Below are positions 52,285 to 60,806 of a DNA stretch of 64,000 bases, piece by piece; within the stretch, counting starts at the first letter, position 1; each line of letters opens with the position of its first letter. Source of the DNA: Alkalitalea saponilacus (lineage in GTDB: Bacteria; Bacteroidota; Bacteroidia; Bacteroidales; Marinilabiliaceae); contig NZ_FUYV01000002.1 of NCBI RefSeq assembly GCF_900168165.1, forward strand, positions 1 through 64,000. The letters run 5' to 3'. The position numbers and the translations under genes were made by a program. The notes under the pieces were generated by a model that saw only the letters and a list, made by a program, of their open reading frames with translations, had not been told where the DNA came from and made no database searches.

Positions 52285-54342
52285 ATGACATCGACAAAAC
52301 TCAAGTTAAGCCAGATGCTTCAAAAAGCAGGAATAGGTTTATCAATAACATTGTTCTTGTTTTTTGTGGTAAAACCATTGTCAGCTCAAAATGACGTTAT
52401 GCTTCAGGCATTTTATTGGGATGTACCTGTAGATTCAGACAATAACAAAGGACTATGGTGGAACAACCTTAACAATAAATCCATCGATTTTAAAAACTGG
52501 GGAATAACCGGAATATGGATTCCTTCTCCATCTAAGGGAAACTGGGGAATATTTGACATGGGTTATGGCATTTATGACCATTATGATTTGGGTAACTACC
52601 ATCAAAAAGGATCAACAGAGACTCGCTTTGGAAGCAGGGCTGAACTGGAAAACATGATTGCTACCATGCATGATACAACAAATGGAATGGCCAAGGTAAA
52701 TGTATATGCAGACATCATTCTTAACCATATATATTCCGGCGATGATGATGCTGAAGTTAACCCTGCTGTGAAACAGTACGTATTTGATGAGGCTTATAGA
52801 AACGGGCAACAATATGTGCCGTATCCAACCAATGAAATTAACTGGGTAATTCCAAATGCGAAGGCCGGAGATTATTATATAAAAATTAAAGGCTACTATT
52901 TGGATTACAGCTCTTCATATGAAAATCGCGCGTATGACATTCAAATTGATTACAATGACAGCGGATTTAACAACAGCTATAGCTGGGAAACTGAGCCCAA
53001 TAATGGCGATGGTCATTACAACATATTTCCAGACTCGGGACAAACAGTCCGTGCATTTATAAATTATGAAGGGGACATTGACGAATTTAGAGTAACTGCC
53101 CCCGGAAACAAAGATATTGTAATAAAACTAACGTCTCGAATTCAATCTGGAGAAAGCTGGTATTGGGGAGACCAGACAAGAGGCTTTTATCCTTTTGAAA
53201 TTTGGTTTAACGGCCAAAACATTGCCACAACCCAACTTCAGGCTATTACTAATACGGGACTTTCATTTCCTCACAAAACAGGTATTGGAGAGCAAAATTG
53301 GACCTGGAACTATACCCATTTCCATCCGGTTGATGAAAATGATTGGCTGGGAGATTGGGGCATGGGCGATGAAATCATTACAAACACAAAAGGGTTTGGA
53401 AACGATTTGAACACCTTTGATCCGGCCATTCAGGAACGAATGAATGAATGGGGTGTCTGGATGGCTGATGTGATAAAATTTGATGGTTTCAGGCTTGATT
53501 TTGTTCGTGGGTTTCAGGAGTCCTATGCGGCTTCATGGATTAACAGTCTCCCGTTGCTTAACGGAGAACAAAGATACATTGTTAGTGAATATTGGGGGTC
53601 AGCAGCGGCAATTCAAAGTTGGGTTCATAACGTTGGTTCATATGGAGCTGCTACCGACGCATTTGACTTTCCATTAAAAACTACTTTAACAGACATGTGT
53701 AATGGAGACGCCAGTTTTAACATGAGCTGGTTAAACCATGCTGGAATTGTCAGAAACAACGATGGGCACAGTCTCCCCGGAACTTCTGTGGTAACATTTC
53801 TTGAAAATCATGACACAGGAAAGGAACACGATAAATGGGTAACTAAAGACTGGAATTTAGGATATGCTTATATTCTTACACATGAAGGTCGACCCTGCAT
53901 CTTTTATCCTCACCTTTATGGAATTACTCTTTTTGATAAAGATGATGCTTCAAAACAGTTAAGTTTTCCGACGTGGGTGCAAGATGAAATTATTAAATTG
54001 ATTGACGTTAGAAAAACCTATTTGGATGGAATTATCTCTGTATTGAGTCAAACCGGCAATCCATATCCTGAAACCAACACAAACAACGTTTATATTGCTC
54101 GTCGTCAGGGTAATGATAAAAAGGACGGAGCCATCATCGTTCTAAATAATTCGAATATAACCAAAGGATTATGGGTAAACGCAACACCTGAAGGATGGTC
54201 AAACTGGAACAACCAAACACTGGTAGATATATTTAATAACAATGTATCTACCCAGGTGTATGACGATGGCCGTGTTTGGGTGAAAGCTCCGGCAAGAGGA
54301 TATGCTATTTATGTGCTTTCAACCGATCTTGTTACAAAATAG
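52285..54342 (+). CDS. Secreted GH13 alpha-amylase with inserted domain
   Basis: A 685-residue exported amylase (signal peptide about 1-34, ending LSAQ). GH13 regions are DIILNH (143-148), GFRLDFVRGF (nucleophile about D405), YIVSEYWG (acid/base E435) and FLENHD (D510). Domain B carries an unusual insertion of about 140 residues (190-330), rich in Tyr, Asp and Asn, with a PPC-like look (ETEPNNGDGHYNIFPDSGQTVRAFIN read in parts). The insertion could bind starch or a metal ion. No T9SS tail is present, so export is by Sec into the periplasm or a lipid-independent route. Confidence 0.88.
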   Translation: MTSTKLKLSQMLQKAGIGLSITLFLFFVVKPLSAQNDVMLQAFYWDVPVDSDNNKGLWWNNLNNKSIDFKNWGITGIWIPSPSKGNWGIFDMGYGIYDHYDLGNYHQKGSTETRFGSRAELENMIATMHDTTNGMAKVNVYADIILNHIYSGDDDAEVNPAVKQYVFDEAYRNGQQYVPYPTNEINWVIPNAKAGDYYIKIKGYYLDYSSSYENRAYDIQIDYNDSGFNNSYSWETEPNNGDGHYNIFPDSGQTVRAFINYEGDIDEFRVTAPGNKDIVIKLTSRIQSGESWYWGDQTRGFYPFEIWFNGQNIATTQLQAITNTGLSFPHKTGIGEQNWTWNYTHFHPVDENDWLGDWGMGDEIITNTKGFGNDLNTFDPAIQERMNEWGVWMADVIKFDGFRLDFVRGFQESYAASWINSLPLLNGEQRYIVSEYWGSAAAIQSWVHNVGSYGAATDAFDFPLKTTLTDMCNGDASFNMSWLNHAGIVRNNDGHSLPGTSVVTFLENHDTGKEHDKWVTKDWNLGYAYILTHEGRPCIFYPHLYGITLFDKDDASKQLSFPTWVQDEIIKLIDVRKTYLDGIISVLSQTGNPYPETNTNNVYIARRQGNDKKDGAIIVLNNSNITKGLWVNATPEGWSNWNNQTLVDIFNNNVSTQVYDDGRVWVKAPARGYAIYVLSTDLVTK

Positions 54343-54458
54343 ACTTGATTTGAATTGGGTACGGATTGCGGGGCACTTTCCCGTCGAAAAGCGCCGAAGC
54401 CGAATCGGGGCAGAAACCTTGATTATCAGCACCTAAACCGCACTTAATTATATACGCT

Positions 54459-55020
54459 GTTGTGTACTGGCTTTATTCTTTTATCTTTAATATTAGTGTC
54501 GAATTACAATCTGTTTTTTTAATCTGCTTAATTTTTGCATAGAGGATACTATCAGGATCTAAACTTGTCAATCTCTGAAATGTTTTTTTGTCCCAATCAA
54601 CCGATATGTCGTTTATTACTAATTTGGTTTGAGTGTTATTATATAGCCAATTGTCTGTAAGTCTAAGAATTTTTTTTGCTCCAATGTTTATCGAATCCTT
54701 CGTGAATATTCTGACAATTCCAAGGTTTATTAATTGTCCGTTACAATCATAAATAGAGTCATTTTGAATTGTAACAGAATCAATAATCTCGCTATTATCT
54801 TTGCTTAGAATATCTTTTGTAATATCAGATGGTAATTTTATCCCATCAAAAACAACAACGGGTTCTGGTCTTACCGGTAAAGGACCTGGTCCTATCCTAA
54901 TTTCCTTTTCTTGAGCTAAAAAAATCATTGATATTAACAGGAAAAATAGAAATAATAAATTTTTGTTTTTCATTCTCTTCGTTTATTGTTTGCAGTGAGT
55001 CAATTTAGCTTGTACACAAC
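54459..55020. other. Possible gene-cassette boundary repeats
   Basis: gttgtgtac at 54459-54467 and its inverse gtacacaac at 55012-55020 enclose exactly one gene. The 54343-54458 stretch on the left is GC-rich and contains palindromic bits (gccgaatcgg). These words resemble simple-site cores of attC elements of integron cassettes, but no integrase, attI or array is visible. Treated as a hypothesis only. Confidence 0.3.
54473..54973 (-). CDS. Secreted protein of unknown function
   Basis: A 166-residue protein with a signal peptide (LLFLFFLLISMIFLAQEKE) and a body rich in Ile, Asp, Lys and Asn, with IGPGPLPVRPEPVVVFDG near the start. I do not recognise a domain. It is lower in GC than its neighbours, suggesting recent arrival. 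Inverted copies of gttgtgtac lie 5 bp before the stop end and 39 bp upstream of its start, as in gene cassettes. It stands between the alpha-amylase and DUF2264 genes with no shared operon. Confidence 0.55.
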   Translation of the reverse strand: MKNKNLLFLFFLLISMIFLAQEKEIRIGPGPLPVRPEPVVVFDGIKLPSDITKDILSKDNSEIIDSVTIQNDSIYDCNGQLINLGIVRIFTKDSINIGAKKILRLTDNWLYNNTQTKLVINDISVDWDKKTFQRLTSLDPDSILYAKIKQIKKTDCNSTLILKIKE

Positions 55021-55039
55021 TCATTAACAAGAAGTTCCA

Positions 55040-57094
55040 TCAGCAACTTCGTCTTCCATCGATATCTTTAAAATCAATGTTAAATTTCCGTTTGTCAGCC
55101 AAAGTCAGAACCACACCGAGAGTTGAGTAAGTGGATGTAACTTCTATTACTTCAATGTTCTTTATGGGGTCTAACTCTTCCGTTGTCCATGGCTTATCAT
55201 CCATTTTGTGAAGCATTACAGAAATAAGCAACTCCATTGGGGGATTTTTATCCAGTCTCTTTTTACGTGCAAAAATCACGGTACTATCATCGGTTTCGGC
55301 ATTCATGTTGGTATGGACTTTACTTTCCAACTGGTCCCAGCCTTTATAGGTGATTAAAGCTACACTTCGCCCGGGAATTGTAGCCGTAACCACCTTCTTT
55401 TCACCCTCATCAAACTGCTCAACCTCGGCACTTTTGCCATTATAATGAGGCAATCCAAAATGCCCAAGAGTAATTTCATACTCAAAAGCCAGACGAGTGC
55501 GATCTACCCGGATGACCCCTGCCGCCAATGTGATTTCAGCCAAATCAATGATGTACCCAACCCCGTTATTAGGTGGTTTCCTCATGATGGCCTGTCTGTA
55601 CAACACCTCATCAATCACACCATTATAAAGCATGCTCTGCGAAATGGTGAATTTTTGGTTTTTTAATGCATCATTATCAACAGTAAGCCCGGTTAGGTAA
55701 AAATTAACGTCATCTCCTCTTAAATCTCGTGGGTCGAGACTCCGAAAACTGTACTCCATAGAAGTCCCTCCGTCTGGGTCGTGATCTTCCCAAGGGAAAT
55801 GGGTATTGTATGCTAGTTTGGAGTAATTTGGGTCATCGTAATAAACCTTTCCGGGAATAATTTCAGAAGTTCCGGTTTTTCCATGGTTAACAAGAACCAG
55901 TCCGGGATTGTCCAGAATAACTTTTTTTGAATCGTTTCCAAGATTTTCCCAGAAACCATCATTTTCTTTCGCAGTCCAGAATGGAGAATCCTCAGGCAAG
56001 GCAAGACAAATAAATGGCAAGAACATCAGATAGGGACTTCCCGGACAGCTATAGTTTTGAACCATGTATTCACGTGTACCATAAAAGCCAAGACTTGGAA
56101 TTTCATTATGATAGAAATCTTCGCGAGTTACAAACTGTAACAAAGAACCGGAACACAACCTCCTGGCCCATCCAGCATCCAGCAGATTTTGCTTTTTAAG
56201 CATAAAAGCAACCGGGAATGCACCGGAAACCCACGTACGATAACAAATACTCCGCGACCACATGTTTATGTATCCATCGCGCCCAAAAAAGCTGGGAAGA
56301 GATTCCATCAGCTTCTGAGCCGACCTTTCAATTACATCTGCAATTTCAGGGTAATACTCGTCTCCAAAAGCCCGGTTCCAAATGGTGGTATAAACAATAA
56401 ACAGGCTGATGGAATAGTAATTATAAGTTTGTTCAAGATACCACCCGTTACCTGAGTGGTAAGAAGCGACCCATAAAAGATGACTTTTCAACAGGTCATC
56501 ATCTATTTCGTATCCATGTTTTTTAAGAAAAGAGAGCGTGGTGATATTAAAAATACGCCAATTATTTTGTGTGGTTCGGTGATGCCCCCATTTTGAAATG
56601 GTTTTAACCATTTCACTTTTTTGTTCTTCGGTATATTGGGACCAAATGGTATCGGGCATCAGTAAAAGTGTTTTAAACAAACCACCAAACTCGCAGGTAA
56701 ACTGATAATTCGAATCGGGCAACTCTTCGGGAAGTGGTAACGAGTTGGCATGTCCGGGAGTAAACGCTCTATAGAAATGCAAGCTGTAATAATCTCTTAG
56801 TTTTATGCCTTTAATGGATACTTCCGGATCGTTTAGAATCAAAGGGCCAGCCAAAGTAAAAGTCCGTTCCAAAGCTTCAAAATCAGCAGACCGATACCGC
56901 CACTCGGGAGCATTGGGTTGCGGATAGGTTTTACCGGGAACCCTCGGAAACGAAAGATGTTGGTCTATGGAATCGATGTGGGTAAAAGCCCGCTCCAGCA
57001 GGTATTTTGCACACTCTATATAGTGATGGCGGGTCATGCCCGTTAGCGGGCTTAATTCAAAATCCGGATTCTGTACTTCAAAAGCTGGTTTCAT
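55040..57094 (-). CDS. DUF2264 protein
   Basis: A 684-residue cytoplasmic-looking protein (no signal) of the DUF2264 family, found in polysaccharide-utilising Bacteroidetes. Signature segments are NPDFELSPLTGMTRHHYIECAKYLLERAF at the N-terminus (read in parts), NWRIFNITTLSFLKKHG and RDGYINMWSRSICYRTWVSG. The fold is probably an (alpha/alpha)6 barrel like a polysaccharide lyase or glycosidase, but no reaction is established to my knowledge. No partner gene is adjacent; upstream lies a decayed locus. Confidence 0.75.
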   Translation of the reverse strand: MKPAFEVQNPDFELSPLTGMTRHHYIECAKYLLERAFTHIDSIDQHLSFPRVPGKTYPQPNAPEWRYRSADFEALERTFTLAGPLILNDPEVSIKGIKLRDYYSLHFYRAFTPGHANSLPLPEELPDSNYQFTCEFGGLFKTLLLMPDTIWSQYTEEQKSEMVKTISKWGHHRTTQNNWRIFNITTLSFLKKHGYEIDDDLLKSHLLWVASYHSGNGWYLEQTYNYYSISLFIVYTTIWNRAFGDEYYPEIADVIERSAQKLMESLPSFFGRDGYINMWSRSICYRTWVSGAFPVAFMLKKQNLLDAGWARRLCSGSLLQFVTREDFYHNEIPSLGFYGTREYMVQNYSCPGSPYLMFLPFICLALPEDSPFWTAKENDGFWENLGNDSKKVILDNPGLVLVNHGKTGTSEIIPGKVYYDDPNYSKLAYNTHFPWEDHDPDGGTSMEYSFRSLDPRDLRGDDVNFYLTGLTVDNDALKNQKFTISQSMLYNGVIDEVLYRQAIMRKPPNNGVGYIIDLAEITLAAGVIRVDRTRLAFEYEITLGHFGLPHYNGKSAEVEQFDEGEKKVVTATIPGRSVALITYKGWDQLESKVHTNMNAETDDSTVIFARKKRLDKNPPMELLISVMLHKMDDKPWTTEELDPIKNIEVIEVTSTYSTLGVVLTLADKRKFNIDFKDIDGRRSC

Positions 57095-57176
57095 AGTTAT
57101 CTAATAAGGGGTTTCTTAAAGAAGTCTTCCATAAACTTACCACAATTTAAAATATTTAACAAACAAGGGTTTAAAA

Positions 57177-57290
57177 TCAGAAATGAAAAGCAGGAGACAT
57201 CCCAATCAGCACTTCTTCCAATTGGGGATATGTATCGAGCAACTCACCCACTTTTGTTTTTGGAGTAATGACCAGTTGTTTGTTAGACAT
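57177..57290 (-). pseudogene. Truncated DUF1858 gene
   Basis: A short open frame of 37 codons (ATG 57290, stop at 57177) encodes MSNKQLVITPKTKVGELLDT and then YPQLEEVLIGMSPAFHF, matching the beginning of DUF1858 proteins, which continue for at least 60-70 residues. The frame breaks right after SPAF, where family members read on into a helix. It lies directly downstream of the broken DUF438 gene, as in intact loci where the two are adjacent. Most likely a remnant. Confidence 0.65.
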
Positions 57291-57327
57291 ATAAGCAACG
57301 TAATAACAATTATTTGAAACGACTGAA

Positions 57328-57784
57328 TTACTCGTTTGAGTAATTCAGTAATCTTTGTTCTCCTTCAAGCTTTCTTAGTTTGGTTAAATCCTGAGTAAAT
57401 TCAACTACTCCTAAATATTCACCATCCTTACCCTTTATTGCAAAATATTCGATGTAAATAAATCGCTCCTTGAAATTGATCCAAAAGGCAGCACTACTCT
57501 CTTTTCCACTTTTAAAATCTTCCACAATCTGATCAACAATATGAACACTACCGGGAGGATGACACCTGCGTATGAAAATCACACAACTTTAAAACCTCTT
57601 CAACCGGCAGACCTTCAGAAATCAGCTCCTGTTCCACCTCTACCACTTCGTCGTAGGGAATATTTTTAAGTAGTTCGGCCAGCCTTTTTTTTACCTGTTC
57701 AGGAGCTTGTCCGCTATGCAGCTCAAGAATCATGTGCTTGAGCATCTCTTTTCTCTTTTCTGAATTATTTATTAATTCGCTCAT
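57328..57784 (-). pseudogene. Broken DUF438-PAS regulator
   Basis: Two overlapping frames preserve the two ends of one protein. The upstream frame (57784-57548) encodes the DUF438 N-terminus (KRKEMLKHMILELHSGQAPE ... EEVLKLCDFH); the downstream frame (57582-57328) encodes the end of a PAS domain (HPPGSVHIVDQIVEDFKSGK ... VEFTQDLTKLRKLEGEQRLL). About 300 intervening residues, including the hemerythrin-like and PAS cores, are missing, and the junction shifts the frame. The sequence near 57550-57585 marks the deletion joint. Confidence 0.75.
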
Positions 57785-57953
57785 AGATAAATGTTTTATG
57801 TATGATTTTCATGAAATAAAAGGTAGAATCAAGACTCTTCTGAAGCTTTTGTCAGAACTGTTTTATACAAGTTAGATGATTTAGCGACAACCTGCAATTA
57901 CTTTCAAACTGAAACTACCTGAATCTTTTCCCTTGAGCAATTTACGAAAAAAC

Positions 57954-57987
57954 ATCAAATTAAAGACAGGGCTGTCTTTAATTTGAT
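57954..57987. terminator. Perfect 16-bp palindrome with T-tracts on both sides
   Basis: Arms 57954-57969 (atcaaattaaagacag) and 57972-57987 are exact complements separated by gg. The plus strand continues attttttttc and the minus strand gttttttcg, so it can terminate from both directions. As the two flanking genes are divergent, it acts more as an insulator than an ordinary gene end, shielding the kinase promoter. Confidence 0.7.
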
Positions 57988-57997
57988 ATTTTTTTCA

Positions 57998-58026
57998 GTT
58001 CGTCAGCTTAAATCATGTGTTTGTCG
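57998..58026 (+). promoter_or_regulatory. Candidate LytTR operator before the kinase gene
   Basis: gttcgtca at 57998 and gtttgtcg at 58019 form a direct repeat with exactly 21-bp period; the first copy in context tcagttcgt fits the LytTR half-site consensus. The end lies 66 bp before the start codon. The regulator encoded at 59951-60712 has a LytTR domain, so autoregulation is likely. A matching site is at 31246-31277. Confidence 0.6.
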
Positions 58027-58092
58027 GAAAAACATAATTTCTACAAAGCACTTGTGGCATATTTGTATCAATAATCTACTAAATTTACAGCT

Positions 58093-59949
58093 ATGTTAAA
58101 AATCACAAAAACTCTGATTCTATTTTATTTGCTCATAAATGCAGCAGCAAAAGAGGTAATTCCGCCTGAAATTCCATGGCGAGCCATTGTATATGCCGAG
58201 AATAATTCTCACAATACAAAGTGGGATTATGACATTTCAATTAGCCTTTATGGCAACTATACGGAACAAGACTCCATACTTGTGGCCAATGCCATTAAAA
58301 TTACCGATGAATTAACGGAGACTTTGAAAGTAGAGATGAGCACACATGAACATGGTAATTTAAGAATATGGTTTGTGGATAGTACCAATGCTGCATATTT
58401 GCAAAAATCTCATTTTATTCCTGACAGTTTTGAATTGTATTGGCACTTTACCACAACAAATGATAAAGACGAAAACGGAAAGTATAGACGCAGATATGAA
58501 ATATTCATTAGTCAGGGCTTAATTGCTGATTCCTTGAAACAAACAGCATTGACCAATCAACTTGCAAGGGCTTTGTATCCCAAACATTTGCCAATTGGCG
58601 CAATTTATCAAAGGGAGTGGGATTATTTTGAAAGTCCCCATAGCCTTTTCATGAGTAGTTATATATCAGAAAAGGATCCAACTTACTTAGAGTTGAGCGA
58701 TTTCGACAAGGAGATGATAAGAACCATCTATTCCTCAGATTTTGACACTCTGCTGCCAATCGCTAAAAACACTTACAGACGTTATCACTTACCACCTTGG
58801 TTAACCCAACACAGATACACATTACTATTTTGGCCTTTAATTTTCTTAGCTTTTATTTTTACAGGGCTGGTAATACTTATGCATAAAAAATACTTTGTTA
58901 AAATAAGACACTCGTTTCTAAGATTCAACACAACAGCAGCTCTTGGACTCTTCTTTTTCGGGCTCTTATTTTCGTTATATTTAAATCTTGGCTATCGACT
59001 GGATTTGCATAATGACAGCGGGATAAAATGGCTTGGTATATTAGTAGGAAGTTTAATCACAATAATTATCGGACTTCCTCTTATAAACCTCTTTAGGTTA
59101 TTGGAAATAGCCATTGGCAAAATCAATAAACACAAATTCTGGCAATCGTTATTGATATTTTCATCTACAAGCATCATACCCCCTGCCACAATTTTTGCTA
59201 TTGTGTTTTTTTCTTCGCCGAACACTCCAATAAAAGATAACCCTGAGTTATTTGTAATTATTTATACTTGGCTTGGATTTACATTAGTAGGAATCATACG
59301 TGCCTTAATTAACTTTTTCATGGTGAAGGAACGTGAAATAAAAGTCGCCAATGAGATTCAACTTTCAAAGCTTCGTGAACTAAAAACCAAGGCTGAATTA
59401 AATGCACTACATTCAAGGATTAACCCACATTTTTTATACAACTCACTTAATTCCATAGCGGGATTATGCAAAACGAATCCAGAAAAAACTGAACGAATGG
59501 CTTTGTCGTTATCCCGGTTGTTTCGGTATTCCATTAATCGCGAACAGAGCGACTGGACAACCCTGAAAGAAGAGATGGAAATGATTCATATTTATCTTGA
59601 TATTGAGAAGATAAGATTTGATGACAGGCTTGATTTCGAAATAATCCTTCCTGATGATTTAGCAGCAGAGAGGATACCCAGATTTTTAATTCAACCATTG
59701 GTTGAAAATGCTCTGAAACACGGAATTTCTAAAAAGGTAGAAAAAGGGTTTGTTAAGGTTTCCATCAACAAAGAAAACAACAGATTATTTATAATAGTTG
59801 CTGACAATGGGCCGGCATTTCCCGATGACCTGATTCCGGGTTTTGGAATACAAAGCATCTATGACAAGCTGGAAATTATGTATCCAAATCGTTTTGAACT
59901 ACATTTTGTAAATGTGCCTGAAAAAAAAATCATCATTAAACTAGACTAA
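58093..59949 (+). CDS. LytS/YehU-type sensor histidine kinase
   Basis: A 618-residue inner-membrane kinase. A signal or first helix (MLKITKTLILFYLLINA) is followed by a periplasmic sensor region (about 20-240) without a known domain. Five membrane helices (about 250-410) precede a His_kinase domain. The phospho-acceptor H446 lies in RINPHFLYNSLNS; IQPLVENALKHGI is the N box and VADNGPAFPDDLIPGFGIQSI the G boxes. The sensor is therefore periplasmic and membrane-linked. Its response regulator follows after 1 bp. Confidence 0.9.
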   Translation: MLKITKTLILFYLLINAAAKEVIPPEIPWRAIVYAENNSHNTKWDYDISISLYGNYTEQDSILVANAIKITDELTETLKVEMSTHEHGNLRIWFVDSTNAAYLQKSHFIPDSFELYWHFTTTNDKDENGKYRRRYEIFISQGLIADSLKQTALTNQLARALYPKHLPIGAIYQREWDYFESPHSLFMSSYISEKDPTYLELSDFDKEMIRTIYSSDFDTLLPIAKNTYRRYHLPPWLTQHRYTLLFWPLIFLAFIFTGLVILMHKKYFVKIRHSFLRFNTTAALGLFFFGLLFSLYLNLGYRLDLHNDSGIKWLGILVGSLITIIIGLPLINLFRLLEIAIGKINKHKFWQSLLIFSSTSIIPPATIFAIVFFSSPNTPIKDNPELFVIIYTWLGFTLVGIIRALINFFMVKEREIKVANEIQLSKLRELKTKAELNALHSRINPHFLYNSLNSIAGLCKTNPEKTERMALSLSRLFRYSINREQSDWTTLKEEMEMIHIYLDIEKIRFDDRLDFEIILPDDLAAERIPRFLIQPLVENALKHGISKKVEKGFVKVSINKENNRLFIIVADNGPAFPDDLIPGFGIQSIYDKLEIMYPNRFELHFVNVPEKKIIIKLD

Positions 59950-59950
59950 G

Positions 59951-60712
59951 ATGAATGTATTACGAACCCTTATTATAGATGATGAAAGCATTGCCCGGCA
60001 ACGTTTGTCAACGTTGTTGGCGAGCTTTAAGGATCGCTTTGAAATTATAGGAGAAGCCGGCAATGGCATTGAAGGAGCAAAAATGATCAACCATCTAAAA
60101 CCTGATATTGTATTCCTTGATATTCAGATGCCCGGCAAAACAGGATTCGAAATGCTTGAGGATTTAGAGTTTATCCCCCATGTGGTATTTTGTACGGCTT
60201 ATGAAAACTATGCTCTCCAGGCATTCGAGACCCTTGCACTTGATTATTTGGTAAAACCGGTTGAAGCAGAACGGTTAAAAATAACATTAGAAAAATTAGA
60301 CCACATATCCAACCAAAAATCAAGTCTTCGAATTAAAGAGTTGCTTAATTTGATAGAGCTGCAAACTGAGAAAAAAATTCTTCATTCGGTGCCCCATAAA
60401 ATAGGCGACAGAGTATTGCTTATTAAAACTGAGCATATAACCCATTTTAAAGCAAATGAAAAGTATGTTGATTTCTTTACCAACAATGGTGAAAAATATA
60501 TATCAGAAATGTCGTTAAAAAAACTTCTTGACCGACTGCCCGATCACTTCATTCAAATCCATCGGGGTATTATTGTCAATATTAATTACATAAAAGAGTT
60601 TAGAAAGTATTTTAAAGGTAAGTATATCTTAGTTTTAAATGATAAAAATAGAACCAGAATAGAAACCGGAAGTTCGTACACCAATGTTATAAAAGAGCTA
60701 ATTCCATCATAA
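59951..60712 (+). CDS. LytTR-family response regulator
   Basis: A 253-residue regulator. The receiver domain (1-120) has the acidic pocket DDES at 10-13, phospho-acceptor about D57 in PDIVFLDIQMPGK, the switch Thr in FCTAYE and the lysine in LVKPVEAER. The LytTR DNA-binding domain spans about 150-250 (HFKANEKYVDFFTNNGEKYI ... ETGSSYTNVIKELIPS). Together with the kinase it forms a two-component system; candidate binding sites lie at 57998-58026 and 31246-31277. Confidence 0.93.
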   Translation: MNVLRTLIIDDESIARQRLSTLLASFKDRFEIIGEAGNGIEGAKMINHLKPDIVFLDIQMPGKTGFEMLEDLEFIPHVVFCTAYENYALQAFETLALDYLVKPVEAERLKITLEKLDHISNQKSSLRIKELLNLIELQTEKKILHSVPHKIGDRVLLIKTEHITHFKANEKYVDFFTNNGEKYISEMSLKKLLDRLPDHFIQIHRGIIVNINYIKEFRKYFKGKYILVLNDKNRTRIETGSSYTNVIKELIPS

Positions 60713-60756
60713 AAAATGAAACAAACATGGAGTTACGACCTCCTGATTCTAAATGC

Positions 60757-60782
60757 AAAAGCCGGTTTTAGAACCGGCTTTT
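60757..60782 (+). terminator. Rho-independent terminator after the LytTR gene
   Basis: aaaagccggtt (60757-60767) pairs with aaccggctttt (60772-60782) around ttag, followed by tt. It lies 45 bp after the response regulator stop and 25 bp before the convergent oxidoreductase stop, so it can serve both genes. Confidence 0.8.
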
Positions 60783-60806
60783 TTAGCGCAAAACATAGTA
60801 AACTCA

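Larger units (their letters stand above)
57785..58092. other. Intergenic region upstream of the LytS-type kinase gene
   Basis: About 310 bp between the divergent broken DUF438 gene and the LytS-type kinase. It carries, in order, an AT-rich part, a bidirectional terminator-like palindrome (57954-57987) and the candidate LytTR operator (57998-58026) shortly before the start codon. No other element was seen. Confidence 0.5.
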
